IMG/VR virus record: IMGVR_UViG_3300042514_001970
Span: 1-27,779 of that record
Reading direction: 5' to 3' (one strand)
Origin: a virus
Length of the DNA: 27,779 nucleotides
In this document: in pieces, positions 1-4,996 of the stretch
Layout of the letters: every line of letters starts with the position of its first letter
How positions within the stretch are numbered: the first letter of the stretch is position 1
The notes under the pieces: model-generated
What the model saw: the letters and a program-made list of their open reading frames with translations, nothing else
Database searches by the model: none
What the model was told of the DNA's origin: nothing
Program-made: the position numbers and the translations under genes

Positions 1-80
1 AGGGGTATTGGTATGAGTGAGGGGTATGAGTATAGGTAGGGGGTATGGCTATGAGGTGAGGGGTATTGGTATGGGATACC
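1..80. repeat. Four degenerate AGGGGTAT tandem repeats
   Basis: AGGGGTAT or AGGGGGTAT begins at 1, 20, 38 and 59, giving a period of 18 to 21 bases; most copies are followed by a GTATGAG-like tail. The array ends in the small hairpin GGTAT-GGG-ATACC (68-80). It starts at the first base, so it probably continues outside the window. Iteron-like protein-binding sites are possible, but nothing here proves it. No gene is seen. Confidence 0.6.
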
Positions 81-99
81 CGTAGCACCTAGCGATTTC

Positions 100-108
100 A
101 CTTATCTA
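100..108 (+). repeat. Direct repeat ACTTATCTA, left flank of the T/G tract
   Basis: ACTTATCTA occurs here and again at 570-578, exactly bordering the TTGCGT tract. It could be a target-site duplication of an inserted element, a recombination scar, or chance. Confidence 0.45.
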
Positions 109-569
109 CTCTATTGCGTTGAGGCGTTGCGTTGATGGTGTGCCTGCCCTATGCGTTGCGTTGATGGCATTGCGCATTGCGTCGTATTGCGCATTGCGTT
201 GCGTCGTATTGCGTTGATGGTATGCGTTGCGTCGTGTTTCATTTCATACTGTGTTGAGGTGGTGTGTTGTTATGCGTTTCGTTTCATTGCGTGTTGCTAG
301 TGCGTTGCGTTTCATTTTGTTTCGTGTTGCGTTTCATTAGGCATTGCGTATTGCGTATTGCGTTGCGTGTTTCGTTGAGGCATTGCGTTTTGTTTTGTGT
401 TTTGTTGAGGCGTTGCGTATTGCGTTTCATTTCGTATTGCGTTGCGAAGGTTGCGTTGCGTTTCGTGTTTCGTATTGCGTTTCGTTTTGTTGAGGCGTTG
501 CGTATTGCGTTTCATTGAGGGCAAGGCGTTGCGTGTTGCGTGTTTCGTGTTGCGTTGGTGTTGCGTTGG
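109..569. repeat. T/G-rich TTGCGT low-complexity repeat tract
   Basis: About 460 bases are built from short words such as TTGCGT, GCGTATTGCG, GCGTTTCATT and TTGAGGC, with very little A on this strand. A 33-base direct repeat occurs exactly at 399-431 and 484-516. The long open frames here (84 residues +, 66 to 70 residues -) have compositions that merely mirror the repeat (Cys/Val/Phe/Arg or Asn/Thr/Gln) and no ribosome binding site, so I treat the tract as non-coding. It could be a replication or packaging locus, a repeat RNA, or a slippage-expanded tract. Confidence 0.8.
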
Positions 570-578
570 ACTTATCTA
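570..578 (+). repeat. Direct repeat ACTTATCTA, right flank of the T/G tract
   Basis: Second copy of the 9-base repeat that brackets the T/G tract; the partner is at 100-108. The composition changes abruptly just after it, to a C-run. Confidence 0.45.
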
Positions 579-848
579 TTACCCCCCCATAGGTATTATC
601 CGTCACCCCCGTAAGCATTATTCGCAATCACTGCCCGCCCGCCCGACTGTCCCGAACCCGACTATCGCTAGTCACTATGGGGCACTTCATTAGTGCGAGT
701 GGGCGAATGACACTCCCCCATAACGGCGAAAAATGGGGGTGCTCTGTGAGCCCCGCACGCTTTCCGAACGCGTCAGATAGCGGTGGGGAGCCATAAATCA
801 AAATTTAGAGCCCCTCTTTTTTTGTTTAAATTTATCCAATATCCTGGG
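579..848. other. Non-coding stretch with hairpins
   Basis: No convincing gene is seen. It holds a C-rich part (582-660), a perfect 7-bp hairpin CCCCCAT (715-721) with ATGGGGG (733-739), and an overlapping alternative hairpin that pairs the G-run and GCTC (about 736-744) with GAGCCCC (about 748-754). The two are mutually exclusive and are followed by the terminator-like element at 785-823. This arrangement would fit an attenuator or the 3' end of an RNA made from the repeat tract. Confidence 0.4.
785..823 (+). terminator. Probable Rho-independent terminator
   Basis: GGGG (785-788) pairs with CCCC (811-814) and TAAAT (794-798) pairs with ATTTA (803-807) inside it, with a small internal loop between. 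A T-run at 817-823 follows directly. The orientation ends rightward transcripts coming out of the repeat region. Confidence 0.5.
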
Positions 849-878
849 TTGCAATAGGCCGGCGCCCTGTTGTATCAT
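849..878 (+). promoter_or_regulatory. Promoter TTGCAA-18-TATCAT, leaderless type
   Basis: The -35 TTGCAA is at 849-854 and the -10 TATCAT at 873-878, 18 bases apart. Only 6 bases separate the -10 from ATG at 885, so transcription would start on or next to the start codon. AGGCCGGCGC (856-865) lies in the spacer and recurs at 1490-1499. Confidence 0.6.
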
Positions 879-884
879 CCCCTC

Positions 885-1142
885 ATGAGCACAATCTATG
901 GTTATGACGAATTTTGCATCTTTGTACGCCAGGAATATGACTATCTGAAGGCCGTCGACCCATCGGTTCTGTTTGGGCAGGTGTATTTCAACTGTTTATG
1001 GGAGTTTCGACCCAACATCGCCAACAAGATTCGCGCTACCAAGTATGACCCTTTTCACAAGGAGGAGGTTCATCCTTCCATTCACGTCCATGTCAAGGAT
1101 TTGTGGGATGAGATGAATATGCAAGTTCTTTCAGGGGACTAG
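885..1142 (+). CDS. Small protein of unknown function (85 aa)
   Basis: I do not recognise this family. The protein is 85 residues, aromatic- and acid-rich (YGYDEF near the N-terminus, VYFNCLWEF in the middle), and has no signal peptide or membrane segment. I choose ATG at 885 rather than an upstream TTG at 870 because the -10 box TATCAT ends 6 bases before this ATG and the TTG lies between the -35 and -10 boxes. No Shine-Dalgarno sequence is visible, which fits a leaderless mRNA. It is the first gene after the non-coding repeat region and reads in the same direction as the next three genes. Confidence 0.65.
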   Translation: MSTIYGYDEFCIFVRQEYDYLKAVDPSVLFGQVYFNCLWEFRPNIANKIRATKYDPFHKEEVHPSIHVHVKDLWDEMNMQVLSGD

Positions 1143-1154
1143 TAGTGGTTTTGG

Positions 1155-1175
1155 GGTCTCGAGACCATATATATT
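1155..1175 (+). promoter_or_regulatory. Palindromic operator GGTCTCGAGACC beside a -10 box
   Basis: A perfect 12-base palindrome (1155-1166) sits just upstream of a -10-like TATATT (1170-1175), which ends 7 bases before the ATG at 1183. The -35 side is weak. The layout suggests a repressor or activator site in the spacer of a leaderless promoter. Confidence 0.4.
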
Positions 1176-1182
1176 TGTTGAC

Positions 1183-1422
1183 ATGACTACGATAATTGTT
1201 TCATCCGTCATTGTGCTGTTTCTGTGGGTGTTCACCATAGCCACCGAGAGGGTGCTGGATGATAAAAGATGTGCTCGCTGCGGTACATGGGATAGGGCAC
1301 GCTCTATGGTCAAATTAGACCCCTCTCCGGGCAAATCCGGCAAGAAGAGTGATGAGAAGTTCTGGCATACAGACTGTTTCCTCCTCAGCCATCCTGGCGT
1401 CGACCCCCCTTCCCCAAAATAG
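1183..1422 (+). CDS. Membrane-anchored small zinc-binding protein (79 aa)
   Basis: Residues about 3 to 20 form one hydrophobic segment (IIVSSVIVLFLWVF). A zinc-ribbon or LIM-like pattern follows: CxxC in RCARCGTW, and a distal HxxC in FWHTDCF. The C-terminal part is basic and Pro-rich. It is probably a single-pass membrane protein with a metal-binding domain; the function is unknown. No Shine-Dalgarno is seen before ATG 1183, and a TATATT box ends 7 bases upstream. The stop codon lies in the loop of a TTCCCC/GGGGAA hairpin (1410-1427). Confidence 0.65.
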   Translation: MTTIIVSSVIVLFLWVFTIATERVLDDKRCARCGTWDRARSMVKLDPSPGKSGKKSDEKFWHTDCFLLSHPGVDPPSPK

Positions 1423-1762
1423 GGGAACAATTCACATCCCAATTGGGTATCCGTCTGGCTATTCCGACTCCCTTCCGTGGAGGAATAAAAGGCCGGCGCT
1501 TATTTTTCTGACTCATATTTAGGGGGACCCCTATAAATTTGAGAGGCATTGAGCACTGTCGGATAAATTTATCCAGAATATGTAGGTCCCTAAAAAAAAA
1601 ACGCGATTTGCTGTCGCTTTTGTGTTTAATGGAGTTATCCCCGGGGGCGGGTTGCCTTCGGCCGGTCCGTGCACTAGGATGTGTAAATGGTATAATTAAC
1701 TACCACCAAATAAGAGCCCACTATTAACAGGGCCGTCCGTATTCCCCAAACACAGGAGATAA
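1423..1762. other. 340-base gap with clustered palindromes
   Basis: No gene is seen. The gap and its left edge hold TTCCCC-6-GGGGAA (1410-1427), CCCAATTGGG (1438-1447), TAGGGG-GA-CCCCTA (1520-1533), GGATAAATTTATCC (1561-1574) and CCCCGGGG (1639-1646). TAAATTTATCCA (1564-1575) and AGGCCGGCGC (1490-1499) both recur in front of the 885 gene (827-838 and 856-865). It is probably the control region for the lysozyme-like pair. Confidence 0.55.
1688..1696 (+). promoter_or_regulatory. Extended -10 promoter TGG-TATAAT
   Basis: A consensus TATAAT (1691-1696) is preceded by TGG, the extended -10 form, which compensates for a poor -35. Transcription would start near 1703, giving a leader of about 60 bases before the ATG at 1763, which has a good AGGAG ribosome site. 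Confidence 0.6.
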
Positions 1763-2302
1763 ATGAAATATCCGCTGAAACTTCTATTTTCCATACCCGC
1801 CATACTTCTAGCTGTTGCAGTTGGAGTGAATGCTCAAGGAAGAGAGGAAGAAAGCGTGAGCCTTACAACGACAATTGTCGCCCCTGCCGTTACAATAACG
1901 ACACCGCCGATAACTGTTGTTCCAGTTGTTACAACAACTGTGGTGACGCTTCCTGAAGGCTTCTCTCTGCCGACGCTTCCTCCCGAGGTTCCGTGTCAAG
2001 AATGGGCTCAAACGGCACTCGATGCTGGATGGCCTTGGCACCTACTCCCCGAACTTCTACGTGAAGTCTGGTCCGAGTCTCGTTGTCAAAATGTGATTGA
2101 GGGTCACCCACAATGGAATGGGCATGACCGAGGACCGCTTCAAATCAACCAAGTTTGGCTTGATGACATTGAAGCAAAGTATGGTGACTGGCGTGTAGTC
2201 AATGACCCTCGTTACAACTTTGCTTGGGCATGGGAAATGTACAGATGGCATGAGGACCACGGCTACTGTGGCTTCAAGCCATGGTCACGTCCGTGTAAGT
2301 GA
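1763..2302 (+). CDS. Secreted lysozyme/transglycosylase-like protein 1
   Basis: 179 residues. The N-terminus is a signal peptide (MKYPLKLLFSIPAILLAVAV, cleavage near NAQ). A Thr/Val/Pro-rich linker (about 30-75) probably spans the wall. The C-terminal domain resembles the SLT/goose-lysozyme fold: candidate catalytic Glu105 in WSESRC, then GPLQIN, and the end CGFKPWSRPC. Cysteines suggest disulfides, so it probably acts outside the membrane on peptidoglycan. CACAGGAGATAA gives a clear ribosome site before ATG 1763. The next gene encodes a paralogue with the same landmarks. It may serve wall entry, lysis or superinfection control; the sequence does not say which. Confidence 0.8.
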   Translation: MKYPLKLLFSIPAILLAVAVGVNAQGREEESVSLTTTIVAPAVTITTPPITVVPVVTTTVVTLPEGFSLPTLPPEVPCQEWAQTALDAGWPWHLLPELLREVWSESRCQNVIEGHPQWNGHDRGPLQINQVWLDDIEAKYGDWRVVNDPRYNFAWAWEMYRWHEDHGYCGFKPWSRPCK

Positions 2303-2313
2303 GAGGAAACAAA

Positions 2314-2826
2314 ATGAAACTATTAAAAAGATGGTTTATTGGCATTGTTCTCGTATCCCTAGTTGTGGCCGTGGCTACCTGCGGTACTGGCGAGGATAAG
2401 GCGAAAGCAGCACAAACGGTCAGTACAACAACCCCTGTTGATTTATCTGGAGTCAATTGGACCGAACTAGCTCGTTTTATGTACGGGCGGTGCGGTGAAT
2501 ACCACGACTTGGCTATTTCGGTTGGCTGGACTGAGGCGCATTGGAAGAAGTTGAGTTTCGTGATGTACCGTGAATCACGTTGCAACACGATGTCATTCAA
2601 TAAGACCGACCCAAATGGCGGAAGTCGTGGGCTCATTCAAATCAACGGCTACTGGTGCAAAAAGAACAAGTACAACCCAACTGGCTGGCTTCAGGCAAAG
2701 GGAATCCTCAATACTTGTGAAGACCTATTTATTCCTGAAGTCAATCTACGTGCAGGATTGGCCATGTGGAATTACAGCCAAGAACGCAACAAGTGTGGCT
2801 GGAGGCCTTGGGCAACCAGGTGCTAA
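2314..2826 (+). CDS. Secreted lysozyme/transglycosylase-like protein 2
   Basis: 170 residues and a paralogue of the preceding gene: Glu87 in YRESRC matches WSESRC, GLIQIN matches GPLQIN, and CGWRPWATRC matches the other C-terminus. The N-terminus is a signal segment (WFIGIVLVSLVVAVATCG). The Cys could be lipidated, but Thr at -1 is atypical for a lipobox. I start at ATG 2314, which has GAGGA about 6 bases upstream; a GTG at 2299 is also in frame. The gap to the previous stop is 11 bases, so the two are co-transcribed. The 3' end overlaps the convergent gene at 2823 by 4 bases. Confidence 0.78.
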   Translation: MKLLKRWFIGIVLVSLVVAVATCGTGEDKAKAAQTVSTTTPVDLSGVNWTELARFMYGRCGEYHDLAISVGWTEAHWKKLSFVMYRESRCNTMSFNKTDPNGGSRGLIQINGYWCKKNKYNPTGWLQAKGILNTCEDLFIPEVNLRAGLAMWNYSQERNKCGWRPWATRC

Positions 2827-3008
2827 TTGTACATTTTCTCATGTGGGTGATTTAGTGCCACGACAATAAGTTGCGCATATTGCCTATCGACGGTGCCTAT
2901 TTCTTCCCAGACGTCAATTTCATGAGTGGAGCACAATAGCGTGCAAATAGATGGATTATCGGCGTTATAGGAGTAGGCGTAAATACGACCTTCATCCAAT
3001 TTCGTCAT
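2823..3008 (-). CDS. Small protein of unknown function (61 aa)
   Basis: Unrecognised. The frame reads MTKLDEGRIYAY... with CTLLC and an aliphatic C-terminal part. It overlaps the end of the upstream minus-strand gene (stop at 2992) by 17 bases, which suggests coupled translation. GGAG lies directly against ATG 3008, so the true start may instead be the TTG three codons later, which is better spaced. Its last 4 bases overlap the end of the convergent lysozyme-like gene. Confidence 0.5.
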   Translation of the reverse strand: MTKLDEGRIYAYSYNADNPSICTLLCSTHEIDVWEEIGTVDRQYAQLIVVALNHPHEKMYN

Positions 3009-3225
3009 CTCCAAAAATATTTGCGGATTCCTCGTTGAGCATACGGAGGGTCTCTTCTTTGAGTGAAGAGTTCGACATCCGACTTGATACTTCATGGCCT
3101 TTTGACGTAGCGCCCCAAAGCCATTCGCCGTCGGCATTCATACCCACGACCTCTATTAGGCCTAGTCTTCTCAAATATTCCATGTCGTTAATGATTTGAT
3201 TGTCGGTATATTCTTCGTCCATCAT
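2992..3225 (-). CDS. Winged-helix-like small protein (77 aa)
   Basis: 77 residues, acidic N-terminus. The core NDMEYLRRLGLIEVVGMNAD followed by GEWLWGATSKG has the shape of a winged-helix recognition helix and wing (LxxLGLIE...W.AT..G), so a small transcription regulator is plausible but unproven. It has its own consensus promoter at 3232-3260, whose -10 box ends 6 bases before ATG 3225; the mRNA would be leaderless. A second ATG follows at once (3222). Confidence 0.65.
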   Translation of the reverse strand: MMDEEYTDNQIINDMEYLRRLGLIEVVGMNADGEWLWGATSKGHEVSSRMSNSSLKEETLRMLNEESANIFGDDEIG

Positions 3226-3231
3226 GTGGGC

Positions 3232-3260
3232 ATTTTACCTAGACCAAATCACGATGTCAA
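3232..3260 (-). promoter_or_regulatory. Consensus promoter TTGACA-17-TAAAAT, leaderless
   Basis: On the minus strand TTGACA (3255-3260), a 17-base spacer and TAAAAT (3232-3237) precede ATG 3225 by 6 bases. The expected start of transcription is the A of the ATG. This is the clearest leaderless promoter in the window. Confidence 0.75.
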
Positions 3261-3296
3261 CGCGAACTTCTTCTTAAATCCGAGACTTAATTCTTC

Positions 3297-3614
3297 TTAG
3301 GCGTGATTGCAGCATGGGCTCGAGGAACCCGAGTTGCTGTGATGACAATTCTGCCCAATGGTCTGGGCAAGTAAAGGAAATGTCTCGAGGAACTTCACAA
3401 CACAATCGTGGCAGAGAATCCATTCCCTGGAACGCATATACCCAGAGAGTACGTCAGTGTTGTCGTCGAATCCCCCGTAGTAGCCGAACGTATCAAACGG
3501 CAGCACCCAACCCAGGTCAGGGTATGACCGTTGTTGCGTGCATGGCAGCAAAGAAAGACATGCTGAACATTGAGCGGTTTTCGGCCCTTCGGGGAATAAG
3601 GAAGCCTGGGTCAT
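3297..3614 (-). CDS. Cys-rich small protein after the holin-like gene
   Basis: 105 residues, unrecognised. CSACLSLLPC near residue 16 and CHDC near residue 70 could bind one zinc ion; His and Cys recur at the C-terminus (NCHHS, CCNHA). An aromatic-rich middle (FGYYGGF) suggests a small globular fold. ATG 3614 overlaps the stop of the holin-like gene (TGATG), so it is the last cistron of the lysis operon by translational coupling. The function is unknown. Confidence 0.65.
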   Translation of the reverse strand: MTQASLFPEGPKTAQCSACLSLLPCTQQRSYPDLGWVLPFDTFGYYGGFDDNTDVLSGYMRSREWILCHDCVVKFLETFPLLAQTIGQNCHHSNSGSSSPCCNHA

Positions 3615-3883
3615 CAGACTTCCGAATCTGTGTCGTCTGTACCTTTGCGTGAGTTGGAAATCATCAAGCCGGCGAGAGTTCCCGTAATGAAAGTTGCAAC
3701 GCTTGAAAGAACGCTGAAAAACATCTTGTCGTTCTCGGCTTGAACACCGATGGGCTGGGTGACGAACACGAGCGCATACAGGATTGCACCTGTCGTAATA
3801 AGAAGAACTCCGCCAAGGACGCAGCCAATAACAAATTTCAGGCGAGCATCCAGCTCATCTGACGAATAGCGTTTCTTTCTCAT
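3614..3883 (-). CDS. Two-TM holin-like membrane protein (89 aa)
   Basis: 89 residues with a short basic N-terminus (MRKKRYSSDELDARLK), TM1 (FVIGCVLGGVLLITTGAILYALVF), a polar loop (about residues 41-53), TM2 (MFFSVLSSVATFITGTLAGLMI) and a charged tail. Size, topology and position two genes after the endolysin fit a phage holin. The ATG lies in a 4-base ATGA overlap with the lipoprotein gene upstream. The longer open frame upstream is disregarded for this reason. The call rests on topology and context, not on a recognised family. Confidence 0.65.
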   Translation of the reverse strand: MRKKRYSSDELDARLKFVIGCVLGGVLLITTGAILYALVFVTQPIGVQAENDKMFFSVLSSVATFITGTLAGLMISNSRKGTDDTDSEV

Positions 3884-4071
3884 GGTTGACTTCCTTTTCC
3901 GACAAGCGTGTACCAACAATGTCCATTTACTTCGCAAATAGGTGGGTTGCATTCCATGTTCTCCCAGTTTGCAGGGTCTTGACATGCATATCTATATGAA
4001 CCATCCCCGCAAGAAGCCAGGAATGGGGCAAGAATTAAAGATAAGCCAATTGCTAATCTATGAATTTTCAT
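3880..4071 (-). CDS. Small lipoprotein in the lysis cassette (63 aa)
   Basis: The N-terminus MKIHRLAIGLSLILAPFLAS ends in the lipobox LASC, so the mature protein would be a lipid-anchored peptide of about 43 residues beginning at Cys20. It contains four further cysteines (YACQ, MECN, ICEV, HCWY) that could form two disulfides. It lies between endolysin and holin-like genes, with AGAGGTG as ribosome site. Outer-membrane spanins would make no sense in a Gram-positive host, so a role in holin control, superinfection exclusion or wall anchoring is possible. Confidence 0.7.
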   Translation of the reverse strand: MKIHRLAIGLSLILAPFLASCGDGSYRYACQDPANWENMECNPPICEVNGHCWYTLVGKGSQP

Positions 4072-4092
4072 GGCACCTCTTCTTTCGGGCCG

Positions 4093-4911
4093 TCAGCCGA
4101 ACATTTTCTTCCAAGTGACGGGTCCAATGACGCCGTCTGCGGTGAGACCATTAGCCTTTTGCCAGACCTTGACCTGAGCCTCGGTACCGGCACCAAAGTC
4201 GCCATCAACGGGGTTGGCCTTAACCATTGCTTGAACAAGTTTTACTGCGTCTCCCTTGGAGCCCTTTTTGACAGGGGCGCCCGGGTAGCCAAACGTCAAA
4301 CCCCCACCGCCACCGGCAGGTGCAGCAGCAGCGGCGGCAGGAGCAGGTGCGGCAGCGGCGGAACCATCGGGAGAAGCGTCACCGAGGGCGTATTGCCAGT
4401 GCCATAGTTCAAATTCTTTAGAGGCAGGATTGTCGCCTTGGAGGTAGAAGCCCCACTTTGGTGCATTTGCGCACATCCAGTCGCCACAGGCGCCACCCAT
4501 TGAGGTGAGTTTGCCATTGACATCATACCCAAGGTCAATCGCGAGGCCCCAACCATGATTCGAGCCCTTAAGACCAGTAGGGTCCGGTGCTGCCGAAGGG
4601 GCCTTGCCCTTCTTGAGGTACCAAGTCTTGCCTTCGTACTGACGGGTGACGCCAGTGCCAGTATCGGTGGTCACGTAGCGGTCCATAAACATGCTCAGCT
4701 GACCTTCGAATGAACGATAGTCGCCAACATTCTTAAGCTTGAAACCAGCAGCGAGGGCAGCGTCGTACATCTTGTTAAATTGTTCCGCAACCGGGGCGTA
4801 CATTTGTCCGCCAGTTTTGACTTTTGCCAAAACATTTGCTGGCAACTGGCCATTCTTGAACTGCTTAAGTGGTGTTGGTACTACGAGTTTAATGAAAGGA
4901 TACTTGGACAT
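4093..4911 (-). CDS. Endolysin: VanY-like D,D-/L,D-peptidase plus PG-binding domain
   Basis: 272 residues. The N-terminal domain (about 30-180) is a zinc peptidase of the M15/VanY type: GDYRSFEGQ near residue 66, metal-site His119 and Asp126 in SNHGWGLAIDLG, and His171 in ELWHWQY. An Ala/Pro/Gly linker (about 180-210) leads to a C-terminal PG_binding_1 domain (KKGSKGDAVKLVQ, DGDFGAGTEAQVKVWQ, DGVIGPVTWKKM). It cuts peptide stems of peptidoglycan. No signal peptide, so export would need the holin. The start at 4911 has AGGAGA; an in-frame codon at 4941 lacks one. A TATAAT box lies at 4947-4952. Confidence 0.9.
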   Translation of the reverse strand: MSKYPFIKLVVPTPLKQFKNGQLPANVLAKVKTGGQMYAPVAEQFNKMYDAALAAGFKLKNVGDYRSFEGQLSMFMDRYVTTDTGTGVTRQYEGKTWYLKKGKAPSAAPDPTGLKGSNHGWGLAIDLGYDVNGKLTSMGGACGDWMCANAPKWGFYLQGDNPASKEFELWHWQYALGDASPDGSAAAAPAPAAAAAAPAGGGGGLTFGYPGAPVKKGSKGDAVKLVQAMVKANPVDGDFGAGTEAQVKVWQKANGLTADGVIGPVTWKKMFG

Positions 4912-4946
4912 GCGGGGGTCTCCTGGTTGATTATTCGACAAGTACC

Positions 4947-4975
4947 ATTATACATCCACGGCATCTCTTTGAAAA
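4947..4975 (-). promoter_or_regulatory. Promoter of the lysis operon
   Basis: On the minus strand TTTTCA (4970-4975), a 17-base spacer and a consensus TATAAT (4947-4952) precede the endolysin by about 35 bases, leaving room for the AGGAGA ribosome site. Confidence 0.55.
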
Positions 4976-4996
4976 GAAGGCGCCCCCACAGTTAAC

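Noticed and set aside
264-518. Open frames of 66 to 84 residues on both strands of the T/G tract
   Set aside because: The amino-acid composition merely follows the repeat words, several frames are open at once, and no ribosome site is seen.
442-693. 83-residue plus-strand frame running out of the repeat tract
   Set aside because: Half of it translates the repeat and the rest a C-rich non-coding stretch; no start signal.
1178-1183. TTGACA as a -35 box
   Set aside because: It overlaps the ATG at 1183 and has no -10 at the right distance before another gene.
1131-1442. 103-residue minus-strand frame
   Set aside because: Antisense to the 1183-1422 gene, which has a membrane segment and zinc motif.
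4060-4407. 115-residue plus-strand frame
   Set aside because: Antisense to the Ala/Gly-rich linker and PG-binding domain of the endolysin.
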